This document shows positions 7,320 through 14,211 of a DNA stretch of 30,011 bases, piece by piece. The notes beneath the pieces are model-generated. The model made no database searches. It saw only the letters and a program-made list of their open reading frames with translations, and was not told the DNA's origin. Made by a program: the position numbers and the translations under genes. The stretch comes from a virus. The first letter of the stretch is position 1. Each line of letters starts with the position of its first letter. The stretch covers positions 1,596 to 31,606 of IMG/VR virus record IMGVR_UViG_3300030419_002899. One strand, 5' to 3'.

Positions 7320-9449
7320 TTATTTTTCCAAAAATAAATTGTTCATAGTTCTTGCTACAGCTGGAATTGATAGAATATCAATCTGTTCTGCATCAGAACC
7401 ATACATTTGTCTAAAATAGTTTATAGCAGTTGTGTCATCATCATCACCATAATATCTATCATTAATAAAATATGATAAAACTTTAATTCCCATTTTTCTC
7501 ATTTTATTAACCATATCTCTGGTGTGTTTTCTTGCTTCATCACCACTATAATAAATACTATCGTTAGAATACATTGGCATTCCGTCTGAAAAATTTAAGA
7601 AATAACTATCCATTTTATCAGTAGTCATTATCATATCTTTCATAACGGCTTCATAACATAATCCTTCAGGAGTAGTTGAACCACAATGTAAGTGTTTAAA
7701 TAATTGTCTAACTTTTGAAATCTTATCAACTCTACTATCGTAAGCGTAAAGTAGAAGTGGAACATCAGCTCCACCTGAATATCTATCAGTAGTTCCTCTT
7801 AATGAGAACACTACATCAAAGTTTGGTATCATATCAACAGCTTGAATAATAGCAATAGCACAAGTTAATGAGTTATCAAAACTCTTACCACTCATACTAC
7901 CACTTGCATCCAGAGAAATGTGTAAGAACCCGTCAGGATATTTTTCAACTTCAATGTTGTGAAAAACATTTTCATTGTTAAATCCAAGTTCCGCTACAAG
8001 TCTTTTATCAATTCTACCACTTTTTAATCTTGTGTTTTTTAATAATCTTTGTTCACCACGAATTTGTAATTTTTTACCTAACATCTTACCTAATCTCAAA
8101 CCTTCAAGAACTAATTTTTGTCTTTCAGACCAATCATATCTCCAATTTGAAATTGCATTAGGAAACAAATCACTATCAACTAATGATTTTGTAAATTTAT
8201 TTACAACAATAACTTTTGCGTCGTTTTCGGATTTAAAAGTATTAAGTGAATTTTCGTGTCTATTTTCAGTTAAGACATCTTTATATTCAGTTCCAGATTC
8301 TGAAATTGCATTTACTTGTTGAATATCTTTTTTAGAAAGTTTTCTTTTTGAAATTTTTCCGTCTAAAAACTTTTTTTGTTTTTCTAATACTTTATCAAGT
8401 CTTTTTCTAAAGTCAGATTTTTCATCATCTGTCAAACCATTATATATTTCTTGAAGTAGTTTATTTATATTTTGTGTAAATTTCTTATCACCCATATATT
8501 TTGCTTCATCAGCTACTTCAGATAATAATCTTTCATAATCTGAACTTGCTTGGTATTTATCCATAGCTTGTTTAATTCTTTCTTTTGAAAAATCACTATA
8601 ACTACTATTAGCATCATCATTAAAAATTGGTGAACTTGCTAATTCTTGATTAATTTTTTTCTTTATCTGATTATATTTATCTTGAGCATCAACATTATCT
8701 AAATTATTTATAATAACTTTAGACATATCATATGCAACTTGGAAGGCTTTTCCAGTAGAAGTTAATCTTGAAATATTTCTTAAATCTAATATATTCCAAA
8801 TATCTCTTAAACCAGGTAGAGCATCTAAATTAGTATCAGTATTTGTAAAATTGATAATTCTAAACATATAACTATCAAGATTAGTTTCTGTCATCTCATC
8901 TGATTTTAAACCTTTACCTACTTGGTTGTTATTAAAATATTTGTCATACATAGATAAATAATAACCTTTATAACCAGGAGCAGTAGTGATAATATGATTA
9001 TCAATTCTCCTGTCTTCAACATAATTCAACATATTTTTAACAAGCATTTTAGTTTCAGTTCTTGTTAAACCTTTCTCAGCTGTCGCTTCATAAAAAGTTT
9101 TTGGTATTCTTGAACCAAGTCTTTTTAGAAAATCAAAATCTGATAATAAAATATGAGAACCTTCGTGAAGTGCTAAACCAACCGAACTATCAAATAATTT
9201 ATCATCAAGTTTAGCAGATATTGTAACAACTTTCCCGTCTGTATAACTTTCACCCCTTGATGAAAATTTAACAGGAATATTTTTAGCAGTTACAATATTT
9301 ACGAAATTAGAAATCGCTCTTTGATAAGACGATAACTTAATATAGTCAACTTTTGGTTTTTGTTCTACATCATTTTCTATGAGTGATTTAGTCTTAAAAG
9401 TATCACCCAACCAAAAAGACGAAAAATTGTTCTGTTTATTTAACTTCAT
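7320..9449 (-). CDS. CobT-like VWA protein with N-terminal HExxH metallopeptidase-like domain
   Basis: A 709-residue protein with two recognisable parts. Residues ~40-150 carry HEGSH (H95, E96, H99) followed by YVEDRR (E145), the layout of a putative zinc-metallopeptidase domain found in VWA-containing proteins related to DUF2201 and CobT. The middle (about 250-400) is charged and helical. The C-terminal VWA domain (about 505-709) has a complete MIDAS set: D514-x-S516-x-S518, Thr in STTPEG (592/593), and D622 in SDGMP. The family works with MoxR/CobS AAA+ ATPases, here encoded just downstream at 6075-7241. Substrate and real protease activity are unknown. P2 lies so close to the ATG that the mRNA is probably leaderless; no Shine-Dalgarno site is present. 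Confidence 0.9.
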   Translation of the reverse strand: MKLNKQNNFSSFWLGDTFKTKSLIENDVEQKPKVDYIKLSSYQRAISNFVNIVTAKNIPVKFSSRGESYTDGKVVTISAKLDDKLFDSSVGLALHEGSHILLSDFDFLKRLGSRIPKTFYEATAEKGLTRTETKMLVKNMLNYVEDRRIDNHIITTAPGYKGYYLSMYDKYFNNNQVGKGLKSDEMTETNLDSYMFRIINFTNTDTNLDALPGLRDIWNILDLRNISRLTSTGKAFQVAYDMSKVIINNLDNVDAQDKYNQIKKKINQELASSPIFNDDANSSYSDFSKERIKQAMDKYQASSDYERLLSEVADEAKYMGDKKFTQNINKLLQEIYNGLTDDEKSDFRKRLDKVLEKQKKFLDGKISKRKLSKKDIQQVNAISESGTEYKDVLTENRHENSLNTFKSENDAKVIVVNKFTKSLVDSDLFPNAISNWRYDWSERQKLVLEGLRLGKMLGKKLQIRGEQRLLKNTRLKSGRIDKRLVAELGFNNENVFHNIEVEKYPDGFLHISLDASGSMSGKSFDNSLTCAIAIIQAVDMIPNFDVVFSLRGTTDRYSGGADVPLLLYAYDSRVDKISKVRQLFKHLHCGSTTPEGLCYEAVMKDMIMTTDKMDSYFLNFSDGMPMYSNDSIYYSGDEARKHTRDMVNKMRKMGIKVLSYFINDRYYGDDDDTTAINYFRQMYGSDAEQIDILSIPAVARTMNNLFLEK

Positions 9450-9458
9450 ATCTATCTA

Positions 9459-9487
9459 ATGTTACGAGCTTCCTGTGAAAAAGTCAA
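9459..9487 (-). promoter_or_regulatory. Sigma70 promoter P2, probably giving a leaderless mRNA
   Basis: TTGACT (9482-9487), 17 bp, TAACAT (9459-9464), then TAGATAGAT and the ATG at 9449. Only 9 nt separate the -10 box from the start codon, so transcription should begin about 2-4 nt before the ATG. The flanking sequence AGCTCTTGACTTT matches that of P3. Confidence 0.75.
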
Positions 9488-9498
9488 GAGCTTTTTTA

Positions 9499-9711
9499 TC
9501 ACTTTTCTACTTTTTCTTTATGAACCCAATTTACTGAATAATCTCTTTCTGAATATTTCCATTTCTCATTTACCAATTTTGGTATTTGTGAACATATTTC
9601 ATTAGCAAACCACTCAGCGTCTAAATCTTCATTTTTAGTAGACTTTGGCCCCCAACCTTGGTCAGGAACCCAAATCTCAATAGTAGCATTTACAAAATAT
9701 CTTTTAGCCAT
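9499..9711 (-). CDS. Small hypothetical protein, 70 residues
   Basis: A small charged protein (starts MAKRYFVNATIEIWVPDQGWG) with five tryptophans and a probable beta-strand start followed by a helix (DAEWFANEICSQIPKLVNEKW). It may be a small alpha/beta domain, but no family is recognised. Its start overlaps the end of the upstream gene by 8 nt, so the two are coupled and read from P3. The 49-nt gap that follows holds P2. Confidence 0.75.
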   Translation of the reverse strand: MAKRYFVNATIEIWVPDQGWGPKSTKNEDLDAEWFANEICSQIPKLVNEKWKYSERDYSVNWVHKEKVEK

Positions 9712-9901
9712 TATTGTTCTCGTTTTCTAATTCTTTTTGTAATTCATTTAAAGTGCATTGAGCACCATTTATAAAAGTCCTACCTTCACTAATTTGTAAA
9801 TCCATATTTTCCAAAGTTCCTTGATACTCTGGTAAATTGTTTAATCCATTAGTCAATTCTTGTTCTAATGTATTTAATAATTGTTTAATTTTTTCATTCA
9901 T
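9704..9901 (-). CDS. Small hypothetical helical protein, 65 residues
   Basis: A Glu/Asn/Leu-rich protein (starts MNEKIKQLLNTLEQEL, ends ENENNNG) that looks like two helices, possibly dimerising. No family is recognised. It is the first gene after promoter P3, with a leader of about 14 nt containing AAGGAC as a Shine-Dalgarno site. Its stop overlaps the next small gene, so it heads a two-gene operon. Confidence 0.75.
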   Translation of the reverse strand: MNEKIKQLLNTLEQELTNGLNNLPEYQGTLENMDLQISEGRTFINGAQCTLNELQKELENENNNG

Positions 9902-9921
9902 AATATCTGTCCTTTTTATAT

Positions 9922-9950
9922 AATATAACCAGAATAGCTGACAAAGTCAA
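9922..9950 (-). promoter_or_regulatory. Sigma70 promoter P3
   Basis: TTGACT (9945-9950), 17 bp, TATATT (9922-9927). It lies 20 nt before the ATG at 9901, leaving a short leader with AAGGAC. This is one of the closest matches to consensus in the window. Confidence 0.8.
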
Positions 9951-9958
9951 GAGCTATT

Positions 9959-10057
9959 TTATTTTTTTCTTAATTTAATTATACAAGGAATACACAATGT
10001 TGGGTAAAATATCGTTCCAACAAACTTATCTGTATTGCAATTATCACATTTTTTCAT
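9959..10057 (-). CDS. Tiny zinc-ribbon-like protein, 32 residues
   Basis: The frame encodes MKKCDNCNTDKFVGTIFYPT then LCIPCIIKLRKK. Two CxxC pairs (C4/C7 and C22/C25) 14 residues apart are the pattern of a minimal zinc ribbon, and the C-terminus is basic. Such miniature zinc proteins are common in phages and may bind nucleic acid or host protein; no specific role can be given. Promoter P4 ends only 7 nt upstream, so the transcript should start at or next to the ATG and be leaderless. Lack of a Shine-Dalgarno site fits this. It is too short for many gene finders. Confidence 0.65.
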   Translation of the reverse strand: MKKCDNCNTDKFVGTIFYPTLCIPCIIKLRKK

Positions 10058-10064
10058 ATATTTT

Positions 10065-10093
10065 AATATAATATAGCCCTTTATTAAAGTCAA
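10065..10093 (-). promoter_or_regulatory. Sigma70 promoter P4
   Basis: TTGACT (10088-10093), 17 bp, TATATT (10065-10070), then AAAATAT and the ATG at 10057. The -35 flank (TTGACTTT) is the same as in P1-P3. Confidence 0.75.
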
Positions 10094-10169
10094 CTGCTTT
10101 TTGCAATAAGCTGTGTTGTTTTCGTAGAAGTTTTTAAATTCATAAAATTTTTATTTAATTTGTCTGTTT

Positions 10170-10500
10170 TTTCTGTTAATTTTGTGTTTTTACGCAAAGG
10201 ACACTGGAAATAGTGTCTGATTTTGATTTCTGGTTTTCTCCTGCCCTCCTTCGTTGGTCCTGTGAACTAGCATTTAAGTCTTGTTCGTTGACAATGACTT
10301 TCGTCATCTCCACACACTTCTTGTGTGGACACCCCCAGAATGTATTTCTACAATAAGAGCTATATTCATATATAAGCGACTTACTCAGTATGTCCTCTCG
10401 TGGACTCCTGATGCGAACCTGTGTTTAAATCGATTCTACTCGATAAACTCCCGGTTTATGTTTTGTATTATCATTACTATCTCCTTGTGTTTTGTTTTGT
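10170..10500 (-). other. Non-coding, hairpin-rich region, second block
   Basis: No convincing gene is present on either strand. Several perfect hairpins are visible: 10200-10217 (6 bp), 10294-10307 (5 bp with a tetraloop that reads GAAA on the minus strand, a GNRA loop), 10309-10329 (7 bp TCCACAC/GTGTGGA) and 10443-10459 (6 bp). The base composition is less AT-rich than the neighbouring genes. It may be a continuation of the structured RNA at 10501-10994 or a separate RNA. No promoter directly before it is evident. Positions 10094-10169 hold nothing recognisable. Confidence 0.4.
10436..10474 (-). CDS. Possible 12-residue peptide with strong Shine-Dalgarno site
   Basis: Just after the intrinsic terminator, AAGGAG sits 6 nt before an ATG that opens a short frame (MIIQNINREFIE, then TAG). 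The spacing is good enough for ribosome binding, but the frame is so short that it may be a leader peptide or chance. It lies across the 10443-10459 hairpin. Confidence 0.2.
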   Translation of the reverse strand: MIIQNINREFIE

Positions 10501-10523
10501 AAAAAAAGAGAACCCGTGTTCTC
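10501..10523 (-). terminator. Intrinsic terminator, minus strand
   Basis: GAGAAC and GTTCTC form a 6-bp stem with a 4-nt loop (ACGG), followed directly by seven T. The 3' arm can instead pair with an upstream segment (AGAGAACCC at 10556-10564 with GGGTTCTCT at 10507-10515, 9 bp), giving two mutually exclusive stems before the same T-run. On the plus strand there is no T-run, so direction is clear. Confidence 0.8.
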
Positions 10524-10994
10524 AAGTTTGATATAAGGTGGAAACTGAAAATCTTGGGTTCTCTAAAATTTTGTGGAATTATGTGGGGATGTAGGACTAA
10601 TGATTACCTACAATTTCCGTCTTGGATTTTTTTATTACTTCATACCTCACATCTTTCAGTTACGAAAGTTCTTCTCAACTTGGTTAAAGTCATTGAAGTG
10701 GATACAACTCCTATGTGATTACATTAACTCTCCAAGAGTAGTTTTGTTCTGTCACAAGGTGGGATTTGGTTTTACCCTACCCACAATGAAGTCAATAGAA
10801 TCATCTTCTATTTGTTTTACGGAAATACTTTCTGTATCTTTTGTCAAAGAAAACCGATACAATATTTAGCATCGATTGAGTTACCACAACTCTACAGCGG
10901 ACTACCTTATGAGCTTCCATTGGTTACTCATTATTCGGTCAATCCCATATCAAGATGTACGGTCTTGATACTTTCCAATTCCAATTGTCAAATA
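10501..10994 (-). ncRNA. Candidate large structured non-coding RNA, about 500 nt
   Basis: This stretch lacks a credible gene and ends on the minus strand at a strong intrinsic terminator. It contains many perfect stems: 10948-10970 (8 bp), 10909-10931 (5 bp), 10878-10892 (5 bp), 10855-10874 (6 bp with one GU), 10759-10784 (5 bp), 10727-10739 (5 bp), 10653-10668 (5 bp) and 10590-10612 (6 bp). A 6-bp pairing of 10647-10652 with 10713-10718 would close a multi-branched domain. A candidate promoter (P5) lies just upstream. Size and phage location recall the large ornate RNA classes such as GOLLD and ROOL, but I cannot confirm membership; the boundaries are estimates. Confidence 0.5.
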
Positions 10995-11000
10995 ACTATT

Positions 11001-11029
11001 TTGTTATTACACTTATATATATAAGTCAA
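11001..11029 (-). promoter_or_regulatory. Candidate promoter P5 for the structured RNA
   Basis: TTGACT (11024-11029), 17 bp, TAACAA (11001-11006). The -35 and spacer length match P1-P4, but the -10 box is poor (3 of 6). It would start a transcript near 10994 that ends at the terminator at 10501. Confidence 0.4.
11011..11026. repeat. Perfect 16-bp palindrome
   Basis: ACTTATATATATAAGT is self-complementary over its whole length and overlaps the -35 end of P5. A second inverted repeat (AATAAC/GTTATT, 10991-11008) follows. These could be operator sites or cruciform-prone DNA, or a weak transcript end after the recombination gene. Confidence 0.35.
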
Positions 11030-11061
11030 ATCGCCCAAAATACATTTTTTTTTGCTTTTTT

Positions 11062-14000
11062 TTAATCGAACTTAATTTTACTAAAATCACTATCTTTCGT
11101 GATTTCCAGTAGTGTATCCACTGCATCTCTCATAGAGTCAACATGCGATACAATTAACGCGAATTGGAATTGTGTCTTTAAATATTGGAATAAATTATAG
11201 ACTGAATTGATATTATCACTATCCATTGTTCCCCAACCTTCGTCAATCGCTAAAAAATTACTTCTTGGTAAATTACTTACATTTATTAAACCAACTCTCA
11301 TTGCAAGAGAACTGATAAATCTTTCCATACCACTTGATAATTCTAATGGCCATTGGTTAACATCATCATATACAATATTACTATTAATATTCTTACCATC
11401 CATTTCTAATGCCATTTGGAAGTCAACTAATTGACTTAAAATATTATTTACTTCTCCTTCAATCGTAGGAATTGCTTTTTCAAGTAATTCATATGGAATA
11501 CTATCTCTTCTAACTGCATCTAAATAATAATGGTATGCTTGATTTTGTTTTTCTAATTCTGAAATCTCTTTTATCTTCTTGTTAATGTTTTTCATCTCAT
11601 TATCATTAACTTTTATATCTGAATGAACTTCTGTTATTTCATCATTTAATTCAGAAATATTATCATCTACATCAGACAATTCTAATTCTTTTTTAGATAT
11701 CTTATCTTTAATAGTATCATTAAATTTAATATTGTTTTCTTGTTCTTTATATCGTTTTATCTCACCATTTATTGATTCTATCTGATTTTCTATATTTTGT
11801 TTTCTCTCATTAATATATTGTAAACCATAGTTTAGATTATCTTCCCTTAATTTACCTTCAGATAATTGTGATTTTGCTTTATCTAATTCTTCTTTGAAAG
11901 CACGAACATTGGACATTTTTTCTATCTTTTTATCCATACTTTCTTTCTTTTCCATATATTGATGTGCTAATTCTTTGTCTTTATCAAGATTTTTTTCTGT
12001 TTCAATAGCATCTAATGTTAGTGGATTACTCATACAAAATTCACAATTTTCATCATATTTTACATCTTTTAATTTATCAATCTTATCTAATTTAACTCTA
12101 ACTTCTGCTTTTAATTTATCCAATTCTATTTCAAATAAACTTCTTTCTTTTTCAAGTTTTTCTAATTCTGCATATTGTTCTTGAATATTGTCTTTTTCAT
12201 AAATCTTTATTTTTGATTTTAAATCATCTATAACTGCTGATAAATCATATTGTTCTGTTGTAACATTACTCTCTTCATTATGTGTTGTATCAAGTAATTC
12301 TTCATTTTCAGATTTATCTTTCTCTAATACATCAATATCTCTTATTGTATCATCAACGGGTTTTAATTGTGTTGTTAAGTTAATAATTTGAGAATTTAAG
12401 TCATTGTGTATCTTTGTTTCATCATCTTTCTTACTAAGTAAATCTGTTTGTTTCACTTCTAATATTGTAGTTTCTTTCTGTAAATCTGCTAACATTTTAC
12501 CATAATCAGTTTTATTAAAATCTCTCAATAAAGTTTGTGTTTCAGATATTTTATCATTTGCTGATTGATATAAAGTATCAAAGATATTTGTTCCCATAAA
12601 TGTAGCTAATAACTCTTTTCTTTCTTTTTGTGTCTTATCTATAAAAACTGTGAAATTGTTTTGTGTTGATAATGTAGATAGAATAAAGTCGTCATATGTT
12701 CCAATTACACGATTAATATTATAATTGGTAGTTCTTCTTTGGTCTCCATTTAAACTAACGATATCCCCACCTTCATCAACCATCCAAAAGTTAACATCAA
12801 CCTTAACATGGCCATCTCTACTTCTTGTAGTTGCTTTTCTTTCAATATAATAGTCTAATCCACCAACTTCAAAATTTACTTTACAACTAAAATTCTTTTT
12901 CTTATTATTTAAAACTGAAGCGGCTCTTGTTGTTCTTGAAGTGATATCAAATAAACAAAATGATAAAGCATCTAATAAGGTTGACTTACCAGAAGCGTTT
13001 GGAGCAAACATACCAACAATCCCGTCAAGTTGTGTGAAGTCAACATAATTGTTTTCACCATAACAAAACATATTTGAAAATTCAAAGTTTTTTAATTTCC
13101 AATCTATATTTCTTTTAACTCTTGCTGGTGGTAATTCATTATTGATATCTTCATTTAGAGTTTTAATCTTTACCAACATATCGTCTGTAATAGCGTGGTT
13201 TCGTTTTAAATAATCCTCAATTAATTCATACTGATAATCTGTATCATTAACATCTCCTATTACGACTTGATGTTCTCCTCTAACTCTTTCTCTTCTATCC
13301 ACTCGTGTTATAGTAACATCTTTAATCCCATATCTATGGTGAATAACTGCTAAAGCTTTCTTTAATTGAGCTCCGTCTGTATTAGATATTCTAACTCGTA
13401 ATCTTGCTTTCTTTGGCATTCCTTTTACATCTGGAACTATCCCATTATCAATATCAATAGTATAATATCCAAAATCATTTGGTATTTCAATATATTCTGC
13501 TGTTCTTGTTGGAACTTCCCATAACAAATATCCGTGTCCTATACCTTCTCCGTGATTTTGTTGAATCAGAGAACCACAATAAGCAATAGTTTTTTCTTCG
13601 TTTAAGTATTGTCTTTTATGAATATCACCAATTAGACCCATATCATAATCGTCAAAATAATCTATTGTAACCTTACCTGGTAGTGAAAATCCTACATCAG
13701 TTTTTGACCTATCTACTGTCCCGTGATATAAAACAACTTTCGTATCAGCTTCAAAATCATTTGCTTTAATGTAGTTCTCTTCATCTTCCCATACATCCCA
13801 AACTACAAAACTAACATCTGCAATATCATAGATACCAGAGTGTTTAAGATAGTGTAGATTTGGTAAATTTAAATTATTTATTATAGGTGTTAAAACATCT
13901 AACCTATTTAAATTATTTAAATTACAATCGTGATTACCTGTGATAACTATCGTAGGGCAAATCTCTGAAAGAGATTTTAAGAAACGAGAAGTTTGGTCTA

Positions 14001-14211
14001 CGAGTTCAGGTGACATATCGGTTTTTGAGTGTGCTATATCTCCACCAATATAAATAAGAGAACTATCACGATTTTCTTTTATCTTTTCATACAACTTTTC
14101 AAATACTTGTTCGTATTCTGCGTGTCGTTTTAGATTTCTGATGTGAACATCAGATATATGATGTATGTATTTAATTTCCTTAAAAGGAATATCAATTTTT
14201 GTTCTTTTCAA
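11062..14211 (-). CDS. Fused Mre11-Rad50 (SbcD-SbcC, T4 gp47-gp46) recombination nuclease/ATPase
   Basis: A 1049-residue polypeptide joining both halves of the complex. The N-terminal nuclease (about 1-350) has the Mre11 phosphoesterase motifs DVH (21-23), GGD (56-58), GNHD (92-95), H163 and GDIH (195-198). The Rad50-like part has Walker A PNASGKST (404-411), Q-loop Q517, a long coiled coil broken by a zinc hook CEFC (723-726), signature LSSGMERF (958-965), Walker B FLAIDE (986-991), D-loop GTMD and H1023. It should process DNA ends for phage recombination-dependent replication and host DNA breakdown. In T4 the two activities are separate proteins. The start is a TTG directly after the primase stop; GGGATGG upstream may serve as Shine-Dalgarno site. 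Confidence 0.95.
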   Translation of the reverse strand: MKRTKIDIPFKEIKYIHHISDVHIRNLKRHAEYEQVFEKLYEKIKENRDSSLIYIGGDIAHSKTDMSPELVDQTSRFLKSLSEICPTIVITGNHDCNLNNLNRLDVLTPIINNLNLPNLHYLKHSGIYDIADVSFVVWDVWEDEENYIKANDFEADTKVVLYHGTVDRSKTDVGFSLPGKVTIDYFDDYDMGLIGDIHKRQYLNEEKTIAYCGSLIQQNHGEGIGHGYLLWEVPTRTAEYIEIPNDFGYYTIDIDNGIVPDVKGMPKKARLRVRISNTDGAQLKKALAVIHHRYGIKDVTITRVDRRERVRGEHQVVIGDVNDTDYQYELIEDYLKRNHAITDDMLVKIKTLNEDINNELPPARVKRNIDWKLKNFEFSNMFCYGENNYVDFTQLDGIVGMFAPNASGKSTLLDALSFCLFDITSRTTRAASVLNNKKKNFSCKVNFEVGGLDYYIERKATTRSRDGHVKVDVNFWMVDEGGDIVSLNGDQRRTTNYNINRVIGTYDDFILSTLSTQNNFTVFIDKTQKERKELLATFMGTNIFDTLYQSANDKISETQTLLRDFNKTDYGKMLADLQKETTILEVKQTDLLSKKDDETKIHNDLNSQIINLTTQLKPVDDTIRDIDVLEKDKSENEELLDTTHNEESNVTTEQYDLSAVIDDLKSKIKIYEKDNIQEQYAELEKLEKERSLFEIELDKLKAEVRVKLDKIDKLKDVKYDENCEFCMSNPLTLDAIETEKNLDKDKELAHQYMEKKESMDKKIEKMSNVRAFKEELDKAKSQLSEGKLREDNLNYGLQYINERKQNIENQIESINGEIKRYKEQENNIKFNDTIKDKISKKELELSDVDDNISELNDEITEVHSDIKVNDNEMKNINKKIKEISELEKQNQAYHYYLDAVRRDSIPYELLEKAIPTIEGEVNNILSQLVDFQMALEMDGKNINSNIVYDDVNQWPLELSSGMERFISSLAMRVGLINVSNLPRSNFLAIDEGWGTMDSDNINSVYNLFQYLKTQFQFALIVSHVDSMRDAVDTLLEITKDSDFSKIKFD

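Noticed and set aside
10105-10160. 17-codon minus-strand frame before P4
   Set aside because: It overlaps the -35 box, has no ribosome site and a low-complexity product.
10170-11000. tRNA, tmRNA, RNase P or SRP RNA in the non-coding block
   Set aside because: No 7-bp acceptor stem with T-loop GGTTCRA was found, and the known core motifs of RNase P and SRP RNA were not seen on either strand by eye.
10281-11024. Three plus-strand open frames of 70-98 codons
   Set aside because: Their proteins are Phe/Cys/Leu-rich with no domain pattern, they have no ribosome sites, and they run through perfect hairpins. The region reads better as structured RNA on the minus strand.
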